A DNA stretch of 43,963 nucleotides, taken from positions 1-43,963 of the forward strand of contig JAZUBA010000068.1 in the NCBI GenBank assembly GCA_045638265.1, read 5' to 3'. The notes beneath the pieces were generated by a model. That model made no database searches, was not told where the DNA came from, and was given only the letters and a program-made list of their open reading frames with translations. The stretch comes from RGIG4140 sp045638265 (GTDB lineage Bacteria; Pseudomonadota; Alphaproteobacteria; CAAHEQ01; UBA3637). Below, piece after piece: positions 43,262 to 43,963 of the stretch. The translations under genes were made by a program, and so were the position numbers. Within the stretch, counting starts at the first letter, position 1. Every line of letters starts with the position of its first letter.

Positions 43262-43610
43262 ATCAATAGAAGATGTTAAAAATCAAATAATCAAGGCTTG
43301 TGAAATATATAAATTATATCCCAACCCACATCCGTCACGCATATTATCATCATTAAGATATAAAGATATTATACAACAAAGCCGTGATGATAAGATTTAT
43401 TTCAGACCAACCCCTAGCGAAGTAGATGATGCGGATATTGTTCAATTTGAATGGTTACCTCGTTTAAGCATTCGTGATAGACAGTTATTATGGAAACGAT
43501 ATTCTGGGATGGGATGGAAACGATTGGCAAAAGAAGCGAATATATGTGAGCGAACAGCTCGTAATTATGTTGAAAAAGCTTTGAAACGATTGTATAATCT
43601 TTATCATTAA
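43248..43610 (+). CDS. DUF6362-like helix-turn-helix protein
   Basis: The 120-residue protein has an N-terminal helical part and a C-terminal helix-turn-helix (about 70-115): IQFEWLP-type helix here VQFEWLPRLSIRDRQLLWKR (62-81), then YSGMGWKRLAKEANICERTA (82-101) and RNYVEKALKRL. The pattern resembles sigma-70 region 4 and the DUF6362 family, found in alphaproteobacterial phages and mobile DNA as I recall. It could bind the GTAC repeats upstream of its own operon, which is inference. AAGGAG lies about 6 bases before the ATG. Confidence 0.7.
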   Translation: MEPVKSIEDVKNQIIKACEIYKLYPNPHPSRILSSLRYKDIIQQSRDDKIYFRPTPSEVDDADIVQFEWLPRLSIRDRQLLWKRYSGMGWKRLAKEANICERTARNYVEKALKRLYNLYH

Positions 43611-43627
43611 AAAATAAAAAATGAATT

Positions 43628-43662
43628 TAAAAAGCAGAAGCAATTTTTGTTTCTGCTTTTTT
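43628..43662 (+). terminator. Terminator of the 42320-43610 operon
   Basis: The stem AAAAGCAGAA (43630-43639) pairs with TTCTGCTTTT (43651-43660), loop 11 bases, followed by T residues. It separates the operon from the right promoter cassette. Confidence 0.9.
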
Positions 43663-43680
43663 GTAACACGATGCAAAAAC

Positions 43681-43697
43681 GTACGTTTAATTGCAAC
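43681..43697 (+). repeat. Inverted repeat arm, gene-distal, right cassette
   Basis: GTACGTTTAATTGCAAC, preceded by AAAAAC so that AAACGTACGTTT (43677-43688) spans the border, as at the left cassette's distal arm. Confidence 0.9.
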
Positions 43698-43758
43698 ATT
43701 TTTTTTCACTTTTTTGAATTTTTTTTGATTTTTGTGTTTTTTTAAGTATTGGCAGATT

Positions 43759-43764
43759 TATAAT
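43759..43764 (+). promoter_or_regulatory. -10 element inside right cassette, facing the pilin gene
   Basis: A perfect TATAAT lies after T-tracts with no good -35. One base just upstream differs from the left copy (T at 43757, C at 706). Confidence 0.5.
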
Positions 43765-43807
43765 GTTTTCCTCATTTTCTCACATTGAACCGCTTATATG
43801 CAAAATC

Positions 43808-43824
43808 GTTGCAATTAAACGTAC
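43808..43824 (-). repeat. Inverted repeat arm, gene-proximal, right cassette
   Basis: GTTGCAATTAAACGTAC is the exact complement of the arm at 43681-43697. Confidence 0.9.
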
Positions 43825-43877
43825 CTTTAATTACAATGGTGAAAGATTGATTTCATTACAAAAAAAGGAAAAAAACA

Positions 43878-43963
43878 ATGAAATATCGGAACTATTTAAA
43901 ACAATTAGAATATGGACGTTCAATGGTTGAAATGTTGGGCGTTTTAGCCATTATTGGGGTGTT
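43878..43963 (+). CDS. Type IV pilin-like protein, 5' end only
   Basis: Twenty-eight codons are visible before the right edge: MKYRNYLKQLEYGRSMVEML followed by GVLAIIGV. The prepilin leader, cleavage Gly13 and mature Glu5 are as in the left paralog. Three bases of 84 differ from the left gene (two change amino acids: Ile19 to Met and Met28 to Val). AAAGGA lies about 8 bases upstream. The promoter in the cassette upstream faces this gene. Confidence 0.82.
   Translation, partial: MKYRNYLKQLEYGRSMVEMLGVLAIIGV

Larger units (their letters stand above)
43681..43824. promoter_or_regulatory. Invertible promoter cassette, right copy (ON orientation)
   Basis: Perfect 17-base inverted repeats (43681-43697 and 43808-43824) enclose a 110-base core, the same core length as at the left end. 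The core TATAAT at 43759-43764 points toward the pilin-like gene at 43878, with the predicted start near 43771 and a leader of about 107 bases. Relative to its gene the core is inverted compared with the left cassette. From the proximal arm to the ATG the two copies differ by one substitution and one A in a run. Confidence 0.87.

Noticed and set aside
1..43963. Circular element with the two ends joined
   Set aside because: The end sequences are in inverted, not direct, orientation and the two pilin starts differ at three bases.

Overview
The window looks like a chromosomal segment of an AT-rich Gram-negative alphaproteobacterium, most likely one of the poorly cultured, gut- or host-associated lineages. 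The outer membrane is supported by lipid A genes (lpxD, lpxA, lpxI, lpxB), Bam genes (bamA, bamD) and a Skp/OmpH chaperone. The alphaproteobacterial placement rests on the use of LpxI, the plsX-fabH-ihfA-merR gene order and the general look of the proteins. No species can be named from the sequence alone.

Layout. (1) 1-3761: a partial type IV pilin-like gene on the minus strand behind a flipped promoter cassette, then a minus-strand operon of lipoprotein, GT4 glycosyltransferase, DUF5665-like membrane protein and a short UDP-glucose dehydrogenase-like protein. (2) 3791-13895: one long minus-strand envelope operon, cdsA-rseP-bamA-skp-lpxD-fabZ-lpxA-lpxI-lpxB-GST, with many 1-8 base overlaps, one promoter and one terminator. 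(3) 13940-16005: GTP-type pckA, divergent from the plus-strand genes. (4) 16033-26502: bamD-recN-ligA, a YdbH/AsmA-like protein, then rpmF-plsX-fabH-ihfA-merR. (5) 26562-37131: single genes with good sigma-70-like promoters: an ankyrin protein, long-form proS, a GNAT acetyltransferase, minus-strand coaE plus a lipoprotein, a META-domain lipoprotein, a MORN-like protein and clpB. (6) 37246-42134: a four-gene set of membrane-anchored NERD-like protein, VirD4-type coupling ATPase, HNH-like protein and SUKH-like protein. (7) 42259-43662: an operon of two unknown proteins and a DUF6362-like helix-turn-helix protein. (8) 43681-43963: a second promoter cassette and the start of a second pilin-like gene, on the plus strand.

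The most notable result is the pair of cassettes at the two ends. Each is a 110-base AT-rich core with a perfect TATAAT, bounded by 17-base inverted repeats (GTACGTTTAATTGCAAC and its complement), upstream of a near-identical pilin-like start. The flanks keep the same orientation relative to each gene, but the core has opposite orientation relative to its gene in the two copies. This is the signature of an invertible promoter caught in two states: pointing into the gene on the right (ON), away from it on the left (OFF). No recombinase is encoded in the window, so it would act in trans.

The second system worth attention is the coupling-protein set at 37-42 kb. The protein translated directly after the VirD4-like ATPase carries an HNH-type motif, and a SUKH-family protein, a family known as immunity proteins to nuclease toxins, begins 2 bases after it. 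This suggests a type IV secretion-linked toxin/immunity pair, but the HNH general-base histidine is replaced, so the activity is uncertain.

No tRNA, rRNA, CRISPR array, insertion sequence or phage structural gene was recognised.
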